Positions 51,687 through 61,900 of a stretch of 64,000 nucleotides of DNA are shown in pieces (the stretch's first letter is position 1; each line of letters begins with the position of its first letter). A program made the position numbers and the translations under genes. This stretch comes from JANYCO01 sp035535995 (lineage in GTDB: Bacteria; Bacteroidota; Bacteroidia; Cytophagales; Cytophagaceae): contig DATLOZ010000022.1 in assembly GCA_035535995.1 (NCBI GenBank), positions 310,001 through 374,000 on the forward strand, read 5' to 3'. The notes under the pieces are model-generated. The model made no database searches. It had not been told where the DNA came from and saw nothing but the letters and a program-made list of their open reading frames with translations.

Positions 51687-54600
51687 TCAAAACAAAGCCG
51701 AAACCTGCATCCTGCCGATGTGTATTACTTTACTATCGGCTGTTTTTCTTCCTTCGTAATTGAAGGAAAGCTGAAGCCCATTCACTAATTTTTCCTGCCA
51801 TACGGCTGACCATGTGAAGTTTTTACCGACCTGTAAGGCTTCAAACATTTCATAAGCGATCGGGGAATTGGGAGAGGTGCCGTTCATATTAGCTGAGATG
51901 TTGATGAACTTGAAATTTCCTGTAAGCGTTCTTCGCGAAAGCTTGTTTACCTTTACTTCCAATCCTGTCTCATACAAATCTGCTGCTTCCCCCGGCGAAG
52001 GCCGTTGCTGATTTTTCTTGGTGGTATAGGCAAAATTTGCTGTGATCCGAAACGTATTCTTCGGCTGGATCGATAAGCTGGGCGTGATCTTCCAGCCTTC
52101 CACGCTATAATTCCGGTCGGTCATATATGTAGAGCTGCTGTAGCGGATAAGGTGGTTGCCGGTGAGTTTTACATTGAATATTTTTTTTAAGTTCAACCTT
52201 GTATTTGCTCCTATATCATTGTTCTGTTTTTTATCAAATCCTTGTGAGAGATAGTTCTTACTTTCTGTATTAGCATAGTTGATCTCCACGCCATACGAGG
52301 GACTGGTACGATTGAAGAATAAGGTAGAACGGATATTATTTTGGTATGACAATAAATTTGAATCTGCGATCTTGGTATAAAAAGGGAGGAAACGGCTAGC
52401 GATATTTTTATCAAGCAATTTTTTATTAACCGTCCAGGAAGACACGTTTGAAAATTTCGAAAAAAACTTTTTCACGCCACTACTCGATCCGCGCCATTTG
52501 CGCGGCGCAGAAGCATCAACGCGGTAGTTGAAAGTGTTACTGTATGCTTTGATGTATTGATCGGTTGGTACGTAGGTTTTGATATATTCTCCATTGGGGT
52601 CGTCGAGTACTTTTTCTACGAACTCGTTTAGCTGCTGTATCCCATCACCGTTGAAATCGTGCCATACGTAGGTTCCCATTCCTGTTGCTACGGCCACGTA
52701 GACAAACTGCCGCTTAAGCTCCCGCCCTGTAGCGCTCGACATAAGCAATTCCGAACGAACATGCCGTTTGAAAAGATCGGCATTCCATTCTCCGCGCCCC
52801 ATCACAGTTTCCTCGTTTTGCGATTTGGTAGGACCGCGGTCATTGTCCTGGTAGCGATAAGTAAAAGTAGTGTTAACCGTATGATTCTTTCCTACCTTTC
52901 CACCCAATCCCATATTCGTAGTCTCTGCTCTGGAGTTGGGCTGCATCGTACCGCTGTAAGCTTCTTTATCGGTACGCACGGCGTAATCCATAAAGTAATG
53001 AAATTTTATCGAGTCATTGTTGCGCACATAAAATTTATGCTCGTCGTAATACATACTTGTACGAATGATATTTCCTACGGAATCGCTGACGGTATTGTGC
53101 TCCATGTTAAACATTACACCGGGTACGAGGTAACGTGTGGTATAATAAATATTCGTATTGTATCGCTCCCAGTTGGAGTGCCCTACACTTCCATTATTAT
53201 TCATCAAAAATCCGGTGCCGAGAAATTGAAATTTTCCTAAGGTCTGATTAAAGGTGAGCGTTTGTTGATTACCATTGACGTCCCCGACTTTTTCACGTTG
53301 AGTAAAAAGATAATTGATCCTGTTCTTTTCATTTTTAACAAATCCTGTTGATGCGTTTAGAATGTTGTTATCTCCAATGATGTTAGTGTTTTCACTCCAG
53401 TCCCTTTCAAAATCGGTATTCCGGAAACGGTCGATCGCAGTGAACGTTTTACTGTTGAATTCATAATCAAGTCCTGCTACCCATTTGTATTTTTCTGAAA
53501 AAGAAACTTTTCTTCCTTTGTTTGCATATCCTACTTTGTAGGAATACCCATTGTTATCCGCATCGTCAGAGGGTGAATACAGGTTTTGATCATAGGTTGA
53601 AAAGGCTGTTTCCAAAAACACATTGTCTACCTTGCTAATATCCACGCTGCCTCCAAGCGCCAGCATTTGTTTTTTCTTCGGCGTAGAGATCAATTGTACG
53701 GGTTCATAATTTCCGTTGGGCAATCCTACATATTTATAAATGGTTCCATTGACTGCTACAGGATCTACGATATAACGCCCTTGCCCTTGTGTGACCTCTG
53801 AAAATTTCACATCATAAAAAGCGCTGTCGGGGTTGGTCGAAAATGAGTAGACATCTTGTCCGCCTACGTTAATTTTTTTATACAAAATTTTATTCGCGGT
53901 ATATCCTACACTGTCTATTCCGGAGACAACGGCCCTGCTGAGTGTATCGCCAATACCGCTCAGGTATTGCTTGTCCTGCTCGGTGAGGTCGTATACCAAT
54001 GGATTGTTCGGATTATCTTTTTCGATGTAATAGCTCATGAATGCATGTACCTTTTTGTAATCCTGGTAGTGACTAAAGTTCATGATCGTGCGGCTGTAGT
54101 TTTTATCCGAGTATTCAAAATCTACCCGCACCCTGGAGAATTTTGTGATCAGCACATTGTTGGTAAAAGTTATCTCCGCGGTGTTATAGTTGATCACATA
54201 ATCGTAATCCCAACCTCTTTTCAGCAATCTTCCGTCGAGGTATACTTTTTCCGAGTTGGCCAGTACAATGATGAAACGCTCGCCATTGGGGCCACGCAGA
54301 CGATAGGGACCTTGTACACCCTCTGTGAGCGAATCCGGAAGGCCGTAGCCGAATTGGATGGAATTGAATTTACCTTTCGAGATCGCAATACCAGCAGTAG
54401 TTACAGAGTGGATGGAAGAATCTTTCCCTTGTCCGTAATACTCTCCCTGTGCACCTTGTACGTTACGATAGTATTTCAAAAAATTAGAAGACCTGTTTTT
54501 CATCACAAGATCTCCGGCAATCAGGTTGGCTCTTTTACTTTTCAATTGTACATACACCTTGTCAAACTCCTGGAGCTGCTGCGTATTCCCATCGGGCTGA

Positions 54601-55148
54601 AAAGGAATATTCTGGTCGGAGATCACCGCCGTGATGGATACATCGTCGGTGAGCTTTCCTTCCAACTGTAAGTTGAGCACAGAGTTTACAAATACATTTT
54701 GATTATTCCCGAAAGAAATTCCCCGGGAGATATTACCTGTTTTATTAATCCCCGGACTGGCAAACAATTCTTCTTTTTTATCGGGTACATAACGCCGGTA
54801 AGTATAGTCCTCTTTGTAGACCGCGTTGGAATCGTATTTAGAAAGATCTCTTTTGAAATAAGGACGATGCAAGCGATAAGGTAATACAGAAAAGCAAACG
54901 TGAATGGAATCGATGGGTTTGGTAGAATGAAGTGTAGCCTTATTGGTATTAATATCGTAGCTGATCGAAACAGAGCTGTCGGCAGGATAATTGAGCTGGA
55001 TGGAATTTGGAAAAACAGAAAGAGAATCCAATTCAAAATTTGGGGAGTTTACGACAATCCACTTACATCTTTTGTTGCCCATTTGTGCATGAACTCCAAC
55101 AGAGAAAGTAAAGCAGAAAAGAATTAGTATAAGTTTGAGCCGTATCAA
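51687..55148 (-). CDS. Very large predicted outer-membrane protein, unknown function
   Basis: A protein of 1153 residues. A signal peptide spans residues 1-22 (LKLILILFCFTFSVGVHAQ). A beta-rich head follows, then a conserved-looking stretch (NISRGISFGNNQNVFVNSVL, LEGKLTDDVSITAVISDQNI, PFQPDGNTQQLQEFDKVYVQ). From about residue 560 there are many amphipathic beta strands, ending GRMQVSALF with a C-terminal aromatic residue as in outer-membrane barrels. The start is TTG; it overlaps the kinase TGA (TTGA), and the first in-frame ATG would delete the signal peptide. I believe homologues exist in Bacteroidota but know no function. Confidence 0.72.
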   Translation of the reverse strand: MIRLKLILILFCFTFSVGVHAQMGNKRCKWIVVNSPNFELDSLSVFPNSIQLNYPADSSVSISYDINTNKATLHSTKPIDSIHVCFSVLPYRLHRPYFKRDLSKYDSNAVYKEDYTYRRYVPDKKEELFASPGINKTGNISRGISFGNNQNVFVNSVLNLQLEGKLTDDVSITAVISDQNIPFQPDGNTQQLQEFDKVYVQLKSKRANLIAGDLVMKNRSSNFLKYYRNVQGAQGEYYGQGKDSSIHSVTTAGIAISKGKFNSIQFGYGLPDSLTEGVQGPYRLRGPNGERFIIVLANSEKVYLDGRLLKRGWDYDYVINYNTAEITFTNNVLITKFSRVRVDFEYSDKNYSRTIMNFSHYQDYKKVHAFMSYYIEKDNPNNPLVYDLTEQDKQYLSGIGDTLSRAVVSGIDSVGYTANKILYKKINVGGQDVYSFSTNPDSAFYDVKFSEVTQGQGRYIVDPVAVNGTIYKYVGLPNGNYEPVQLISTPKKKQMLALGGSVDISKVDNVFLETAFSTYDQNLYSPSDDADNNGYSYKVGYANKGRKVSFSEKYKWVAGLDYEFNSKTFTAIDRFRNTDFERDWSENTNIIGDNNILNASTGFVKNEKNRINYLFTQREKVGDVNGNQQTLTFNQTLGKFQFLGTGFLMNNNGSVGHSNWERYNTNIYYTTRYLVPGVMFNMEHNTVSDSVGNIIRTSMYYDEHKFYVRNNDSIKFHYFMDYAVRTDKEAYSGTMQPNSRAETTNMGLGGKVGKNHTVNTTFTYRYQDNDRGPTKSQNEETVMGRGEWNADLFKRHVRSELLMSSATGRELKRQFVYVAVATGMGTYVWHDFNGDGIQQLNEFVEKVLDDPNGEYIKTYVPTDQYIKAYSNTFNYRVDASAPRKWRGSSSGVKKFFSKFSNVSSWTVNKKLLDKNIASRFLPFYTKIADSNLLSYQNNIRSTLFFNRTSPSYGVEINYANTESKNYLSQGFDKKQNNDIGANTRLNLKKIFNVKLTGNHLIRYSSSTYMTDRNYSVEGWKITPSLSIQPKNTFRITANFAYTTKKNQQRPSPGEAADLYETGLEVKVNKLSRRTLTGNFKFINISANMNGTSPNSPIAYEMFEALQVGKNFTWSAVWQEKLVNGLQLSFNYEGRKTADSKVIHIGRMQVSALF

Positions 55149-58100
55149 TTCACCAACGGTATTTCAATAAAGAAAGAAGTTCCTTCTCCTGTTTTGGTTT
55201 CAAACCAGATCCGGCCTCCGGCATGCTCTACTCCTCTCTTGGCCACTGCCAGACCGATTCCGGAACCTGTCTCTTTGGTAGAAAAATTTGGTAAAAACAC
55301 TTTATCCCGGATCGCATCCGGAATTCCCATGCCGTTGTCTTTAATTTCGATCAATACTTTGCCGTCAGCTTTTGAAAGGGAAAATCCTACTTCCGGTTTT
55401 CTTTCGTAAGGTACCGATTGAATGGCATTAATGATCAGATTGGTAAATATGGAGCCCATCAACTGCTCATCTCCTTCGATCATAAAATTGCCTTTTTCTA
55501 CCTTAATATCAACGCGCACATCGTGGGTATTGTTGTATAGGTTGACTGTACTTTTTAGCACTTCGCCTACATCAAAAAGCTCGTTTTTAGGAATTGGCAT
55601 TTTGGCAAAAATGGCAAATGATGAAGCGATCTCACTCAGAATGTTTACCTGATCCAATAAGCTTTGTAACCCTTTAATAGTTTGCTCTTCAGCAAGAGGA
55701 TTCTTTTCATTCCAGCTGCGTTGCAGGTGCTGGATCTTAAGTTTCATCGGGGTTAGAGGATTTTTGATCTCATGCGCTACTTGTTTGGCCATTTCCCGCC
55801 AGGCCGATTCTTTCTCGCTCCTACTTAGCGCGATCCTGTTATGCTCCAGCTTTAGGAGCATGGAGTTATATTCGGAGATCAGCAAACCGATCTCATCTTT
55901 GGAATTCCAGTCGAGCGGCTTATTGTCGCCGAAAGTGGTCTTTCTTATTTTCTGAGTAATGATGTTGAGCGGTGTAGTAAGCACACGTGAAGCGAAATAA
56001 GAAAGTCCGGCGAACATCAGAAAGATGATCGAAAAAATATTAAGAGTAGTGGTAAGTATCCCGATCAGCTGCTCGCTTAGCTCTTGCCTGGATTCAAAGA
56101 AAGGAATATTTAAAATGCCCAACAACTCTCCTGTACGATAGGATTTGATTGGCATATAGACTGCATTGTAGTGCAGACTACCCAAGGATTCATTGAGCAT
56201 GATCTCGGTGGCTCCGCCTTTAGCAATGTTAATATAAGCTTCAGGATTTAATTGTCTTGATAATAAATTGCGCTCAAAAATAGCGGGATGATAAGAATAC
56301 AACAGCTCTCCTTTCGGATTGTAGAGGTTGATGTCGGAGTCCGTAAAATCAGCCAACTGGGCGATATCGCTTTCCAATCTTGTTTCCCAATAAGGATCGT
56401 CCTGGTAACTTTCCAGGTGTGCAAGAATATTATTGCTCAAATTTTCCGCCTTCTTCACAAACGATTTATACTGGCTGGTCTTATAATAATTACTGATCAA
56501 ACTAAGTGTGACAATACTTACAATAAAAAGCGGAAGAAAAAATGCGATATTCAGATATACTAATATTTTCGTAGCATAATTGAGCTGTACTTTGCGGTAT
56601 TGGAAATAATAAATATAGCCGCCGATGAATAACAGCACAAAGACAAGCAGCAGGAAAAACAGGAAAGAAAAATTAGAAAGAATATTTTTAATCGAATATT
56701 CTTCGTTTGAAATGATCACGATTTTCCCGTCTTCCGATTCGATACCAAGATGATGATATTCGTTGATCACCATTCCTTCCAGGTAGAGATCTTTCTTCAA
56801 CAAAGCGCTTTCATCAAAATATTTTTCATAATTAAAATATCCTTTGCTCATCAAGAGCTTATCGTCATAGATGGCGTACTGGTAGTTGTTGTATTGCTGG
56901 GGAGTTATAAATTTCTTATCAACGAGCAATTCCGGATATACACTATTCGGCGAATTCTTTTTGTGTACTAATTCTAGGATTACCGAACCAATCAAAATAC
57001 CGTGATCATAAATTTCTCTGAATGCAATGTAGCGCTTCAGAGGACTATCCATTTTTTCGTTGATAAAAAAAATATTTTTATAATCGGTGGTCAAACTATC
57101 GTTCGAATACATAGCCAATGTTTCGTAGTAGTTAGAGTATTCAGAATTTTTAAGCAATGCATCTCCGTCGTAGTCGAAGACCGATACATGCACTTCATAT
57201 TTGTCGAGATAGTCGGGTAAAATTACTTTCTTGATCTTTTGTTCGATCAGGTCTTTGGAGGAGAAAAATGATTTCATCCTATTGATGATAAATTTATCAT
57301 GCGAAATAATATCCATTGATTCGCTTAGCAGATATTCTGCAAAGACATCATTTTCGTTGAGCAGCTGAGAAGCGTACTTATGTTTTTCGGCAATATTTTT
57401 ATCCGCATTTACATAATACAAATTGATTGCTCCCGTGAACGCGCAGATAAAGGCGGCGAAGAGAAAATACAAGTAGGTGGAATATTTCAGCGTACCAAGA
57501 TTGCTTGGCAGGGAGAAAAATATCAGGACTAGCCAATATAATAGATTTACAGGGATTAGTATCCAGTTGTTGATCCCTAAAATGATCATGACGACCTGGA
57601 AGAAAAGCGATACGAGTATGATCGGTAAATAGCTTTGAATAGAACGCCTGCTTCCGATCATATACATATAAAGCCGCAGCACAATATGGTTGTAAATAAA
57701 ATAAATCCCGCTAGCCAGCATCAGGATCAGGTAGCCCACCACTTTGAGGTGATTGACACGAATGCTTTTGGTGATGTCAAGCGAAAACTGAGAGTTGGAA
57801 TAGACATCCAGGAAGACATAACTCAGGTAAAGCAATACGATCAGACTCGTGATGCTGAATAAAATACTGTAGATAAATCCATAGCTTTTTCGCTGAAGCA
57901 GGATCTCTTTTAGCAGTTTGCTTTTATAATAATTGTTTAGAATAAACCAGGAAAAAATAGAGAAGAATACAATATTTAAAAACAGGTCGCCCAGGGAAGG
58001 AGAAATTTCTGAGGACGCAAAATATTTCGGATTAAACAATTTAAAATCGACGATGGAGAAAGGATATTGAAGCAACAACATTCCTCCGCGGATAAAGGAA

Positions 58101-58867
58101 AGGCTAAAAAACAAAAGCAGCGTGGCCGACAACAAGTGGCTTTTTTTTACAAGACCATTTACCGCATACAGCAATCCTACCAGCAGCATCAGCAAAGACA
58201 TTGCCGACAGGATAATAATCAGATAGAGAATAGAATCGTTTACTACAGTGCTTGCTACATCGAAGTCGAGCGAGAACAAATATTTATGTTCGGAAGAATA
58301 GACGGCGTAACTGCCAGGTGTATGAAAATTGTTGATCCCAATATTTTCATGTGTGAAAATTTCTTCGTTCAGTCCCGAACTTATATAATTATTTTCAATG
58401 CTATATTCATAAGACAAAGGGATGCAGGAAAACACTTTGTAACCATTTTCTATTTCTCGTTGGCTTACGATAAATTTTCCGATAGGCAATTGAATGAATT
58501 TATTTTTTTCTTTGCCAGGAAGAAGAGAATATTTGGGAATGAATTTATTTTCCGACCAATAGATCAGTGTATCGTCTTTAAAAATGAAAAAGGGATATTT
58601 AAATTTTAGTTGCAGTAAAGAAGAAAGATCACCTTTGTGATCGATGTACTGGTGGCTTATGATCACCATGTCGTCTTCCGAAATTTTTAGTTCATGATGA
58701 ATTTTTTCGGAGATATAGTGTGTGTAGGTTTCGTAGCCTTTGGAAGGTTCTTTATAAACAGCAAAATACCAGATCAGCAAACTGGCCGATGCCAGGAAAA
58801 CAGATAAGATCAGGTAATGATAATATTTCAATGAAGTCTTCAATATTCTTTCCGGAAAGCTCTTCAA
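55145..58867 (-). CDS. NtrY-like multi-pass membrane sensor histidine kinase
   Basis: A protein of 1240 residues. One helix at about 14-36 precedes a periplasmic domain to about 210. Further helices run to about 480, then a second extracytoplasmic domain to about 730, and more helices around 740-790 and 920-940. HAMP follows (ASRVLTTPLNIITQKIRKTT). The dimerisation domain has the phospho-acceptor His in MAKQVAHEIKNPLTPMKL (about residue 1032). The ATPase domain has N box NLIINAIQSV, IKDNGMGIP and GSGIGLAVAKRGVEHAGG. The start is TTG right after an in-frame TAA; TTG codons at residues 9 and 13 are alternatives. No response regulator is adjacent. Confidence 0.88.
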   Translation of the reverse strand: MKSFPERILKTSLKYYHYLILSVFLASASLLIWYFAVYKEPSKGYETYTHYISEKIHHELKISEDDMVIISHQYIDHKGDLSSLLQLKFKYPFFIFKDDTLIYWSENKFIPKYSLLPGKEKNKFIQLPIGKFIVSQREIENGYKVFSCIPLSYEYSIENNYISSGLNEEIFTHENIGINNFHTPGSYAVYSSEHKYLFSLDFDVASTVVNDSILYLIIILSAMSLLMLLVGLLYAVNGLVKKSHLLSATLLLFFSLSFIRGGMLLLQYPFSIVDFKLFNPKYFASSEISPSLGDLFLNIVFFSIFSWFILNNYYKSKLLKEILLQRKSYGFIYSILFSITSLIVLLYLSYVFLDVYSNSQFSLDITKSIRVNHLKVVGYLILMLASGIYFIYNHIVLRLYMYMIGSRRSIQSYLPIILVSLFFQVVMIILGINNWILIPVNLLYWLVLIFFSLPSNLGTLKYSTYLYFLFAAFICAFTGAINLYYVNADKNIAEKHKYASQLLNENDVFAEYLLSESMDIISHDKFIINRMKSFFSSKDLIEQKIKKVILPDYLDKYEVHVSVFDYDGDALLKNSEYSNYYETLAMYSNDSLTTDYKNIFFINEKMDSPLKRYIAFREIYDHGILIGSVILELVHKKNSPNSVYPELLVDKKFITPQQYNNYQYAIYDDKLLMSKGYFNYEKYFDESALLKKDLYLEGMVINEYHHLGIESEDGKIVIISNEEYSIKNILSNFSFLFFLLLVFVLLFIGGYIYYFQYRKVQLNYATKILVYLNIAFFLPLFIVSIVTLSLISNYYKTSQYKSFVKKAENLSNNILAHLESYQDDPYWETRLESDIAQLADFTDSDINLYNPKGELLYSYHPAIFERNLLSRQLNPEAYINIAKGGATEIMLNESLGSLHYNAVYMPIKSYRTGELLGILNIPFFESRQELSEQLIGILTTTLNIFSIIFLMFAGLSYFASRVLTTPLNIITQKIRKTTFGDNKPLDWNSKDEIGLLISEYNSMLLKLEHNRIALSRSEKESAWREMAKQVAHEIKNPLTPMKLKIQHLQRSWNEKNPLAEEQTIKGLQSLLDQVNILSEIASSFAIFAKMPIPKNELFDVGEVLKSTVNLYNNTHDVRVDIKVEKGNFMIEGDEQLMGSIFTNLIINAIQSVPYERKPEVGFSLSKADGKVLIEIKDNGMGIPDAIRDKVFLPNFSTKETGSGIGLAVAKRGVEHAGGRIWFETKTGEGTSFFIEIPLVN

Positions 58868-58902
58868 TTACTACAAGGTATTATAAATTAATAAAAATAA
58901 AA

Positions 58903-58931
58903 AATCCTTCCCGCAACTGGCGGGAAGGATT
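58903..58931 (-). terminator. Terminator after the second T9SS protein gene
   Basis: The 12-bp stem AATCCTTCCCGC / GCGGGAAGGATT with a 5-base loop is followed on the minus strand by a T-rich run. It lies 39 bases after the stop at 58970 and separates that gene from the kinase cluster. Confidence 0.9.
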
Positions 58932-58969
58932 AGTGATATGATTTTTCAATTAATGCACCAGTTTATTAT

Positions 58970-61900
58970 TTAGTGCATCACAGGTATTTTGCGAATTAGT
59001 TTGCTTCCATCCTTTTTAGTCATAGACAAGTAATACATTCCAGCTGCATATTTCTTACAATTGAAGGTAAGCATACGCACGCCTTGCTCTACTATGCCTT
59101 GATCCACTACTCTTCCGATGTCGTCGTGTAATACGTATGGGGTTTCATCTATCAGTTCGCTGCTGAACAATACATTGATTTCATTGTCGGCAGGAACAGG
59201 ATATACAAGAAGGTTTTCGGCAATATCCTGCACATCAATTGAGGTGACTACAGGAGTTCCTGTGTTACCGGAGCCAGTAACGATCGATGCCTGGTAAACT
59301 TCTCTGGTCAGGTAGTTTTGTACAAATGCTACTACCGCGATTTGAGAGGTATCATAGAAATCACCTATACTGAAGTTCCAGGTTTGTACATTTTTCGAAG
59401 TATCGCCTACAGCCCAAGTCTTAGTGATATAATTTCCTGCAGCATCCGGAAGCATCTTTTTCAATACCCACTTATAGCCAGATTGGTTACCTTGTGCATT
59501 GGTACCGGAAATATATTTTTCCAATACTGCAATGTTCAGTACCACATCATCAGTTACAATTGCTTTCGCTACCAACTGGCTCTTCACATCCAGGGTCAGG
59601 CCTGTTTTCTTGGTAGAAAGGTCAAGTGAGAATTTTGCATTTTCCAGCGCTTTGTTATTGATCGCAGGATAATTAATAGCGTTTGCCGAACCATCATAGG
59701 TGTCATACGCTACCACACCATCAATCTCTGTTCTTGGTACGCTGGTTACTCCATAATAAAGTACACGTGAACTTGGGTCCGAAGGATTCTTCTGATTCAT
59801 AAGATCCGCACCGGCAGAGCTTGTAGAACCGGAGAAGCTTGTATGGTAATGCACAGAGATCACATCACCTGGAATACTATCCTGTATTTTATTTACTACA
59901 TCGTTGGCCGTAATACAAGAAGGACATAATGAATTGGTAAAATGTTCCATCAATACAGTCTTGAAACGGTTACCAATCCAAACGCTATCCAAGGCGATAC
60001 CATCACGTTTGTTCAATGGGTCATTAACGTTCGAGCTACCAAATACTAATCTGAATCGTACAAGTTTGCTGTTCTTTGCATATTGTGAAAGACCGATCCT
60101 TGAAGTAGTCCAATCGGTTTGTTCACCGGAGAATCCTTGTGCAGTAGGGTTTGTAGAAGATGTTCCGATCAAACCTACAACACCGATGGTGTTATACCAA
60201 TTAATACCAGTACCGATCTGACCAATGGTTACCCAAGGGTTCGTATTTCCGGTAGTCGCTTCCAGCACAGCACCCGCAAGGTTTGTAGTGTTGGACCATT
60301 GCTTCATTACGATCATTGGCTTATCCAAATTACTGAAATCGAAACAAGGACTGTTTAGGTATGACAATTCACCGATGAAGTAATTTCCTGTTGTATCCGT
60401 TACCCATGCCTTATTAGGTGAAGCGATCACGTTTTTGGTCATGTGACCGTGTTGCCAGCTATATGGTTTATCCTGGTATCCGCTTGGTGCCCAGTTCAGC
60501 TTGGAATTGGCAAAGGAAGAATCGTAAGGATCGCTAGCCGTTACTACATAAGTAGGAACAACATATACTTCTTTAGTACTAATCTTAACACAGTTGTAAA
60601 TATTTGTAGTGTCGATCAGCTGCACGTTATAAATACCAGGAGTATTGAATTTAAAGGCTGGGTTCAATGACTTTTTGTTACCCACCTTATAGTTGACTGC
60701 CGCATTATTGCTAAGGTCATGCATATTCCAATAAGTACTGTTGCTATAACCAGACGCTATAGTTGTATTATTCACAAAAAATACCGTATCGACCGAACAA
60801 GGTCTGGACCAACTGAAGTCCGTATTTGGATAAGGCCCAAAAATCAAAGTGGTATCTTTTGTAGTCGAACAATTTAAATGACCGGTACCTAAACTATTAG
60901 AAGTTACCGTCAGAGAAACGCTGTGAATACCATAGTTAGCAAATGCATACTTTGTTGTCTGCGTATTAAGCGAGGAAGTATAGATTGCCGGTATTGCAGA
61001 CGGATCGTAAGGATAAACGTTCTGTATGGTATCACCATCTATTTTCCAATCCCAGTCTATTTCAACTGTTCCTGCATATACGGCAGTACTTGCCGTGGCC
61101 GTTTCAGAGAAAGTGATAGTATCATACTGGCATCTTGAAGAAGTAATAAAATTCACTACAGGATTTGGAAAAACATCTACTGTAGTATCCACATAGTTTT
61201 GACAAAGAAGACTGTCTATGTAGGTATAACGAATTCCATAGGTACCACCGTTTCCATTTAGTATTGCAGTTTTTCTTGGGTCAAATTCATAATTGAATCC
61301 AGAAGGTGCTACATAAGCACCGCCACTTGTGGTTCCCGTGAAGCTTGCTGAAGATTTACCTGAAGGAGAGAATGTACTTCCCAGATTTCCTACCAACGGT
61401 ATTGGAAGGTTATGAATACAATATTCAACACCTGTTGTGGACGCAAAATGCGGGATAGGCAAAGGATTGATACGGATCACGGTGCTTTGTGAGTCCGCCT
61501 TACAAGGGCCGGCAGCTCCATCAGGATCTGTTGATACAAGGTATGCTGTTACATAAGTGATTGTTGCTTTTTCTCCTGAGCCTGGTGTTACTACTCCGGA
61601 AGAAGTCAGTGTTCCTGAAGGATTATAAACACTTGTAAAATTAGGACTGCTTTGTGTGAAGCCTCCTAATCCATTAAATGTTTTCCAGGTATTTACACCC
61701 GCTACGTTTCTATTAGTACCTCCGATTTTAACATTTCCGTTTAATGTTATCGTTTGATCAGCACAAGCAGTAACATTCGATCCTGCTGTTACCGTTAGAT
61801 GTGGATTGATCGTCACCGAAACGGTGCTCTGCGCAGGAATACATGGACCAGAACCATCAGGATCGTTCGTAGTGGCCGTAAAGTCGATTGTAATTGGCAC

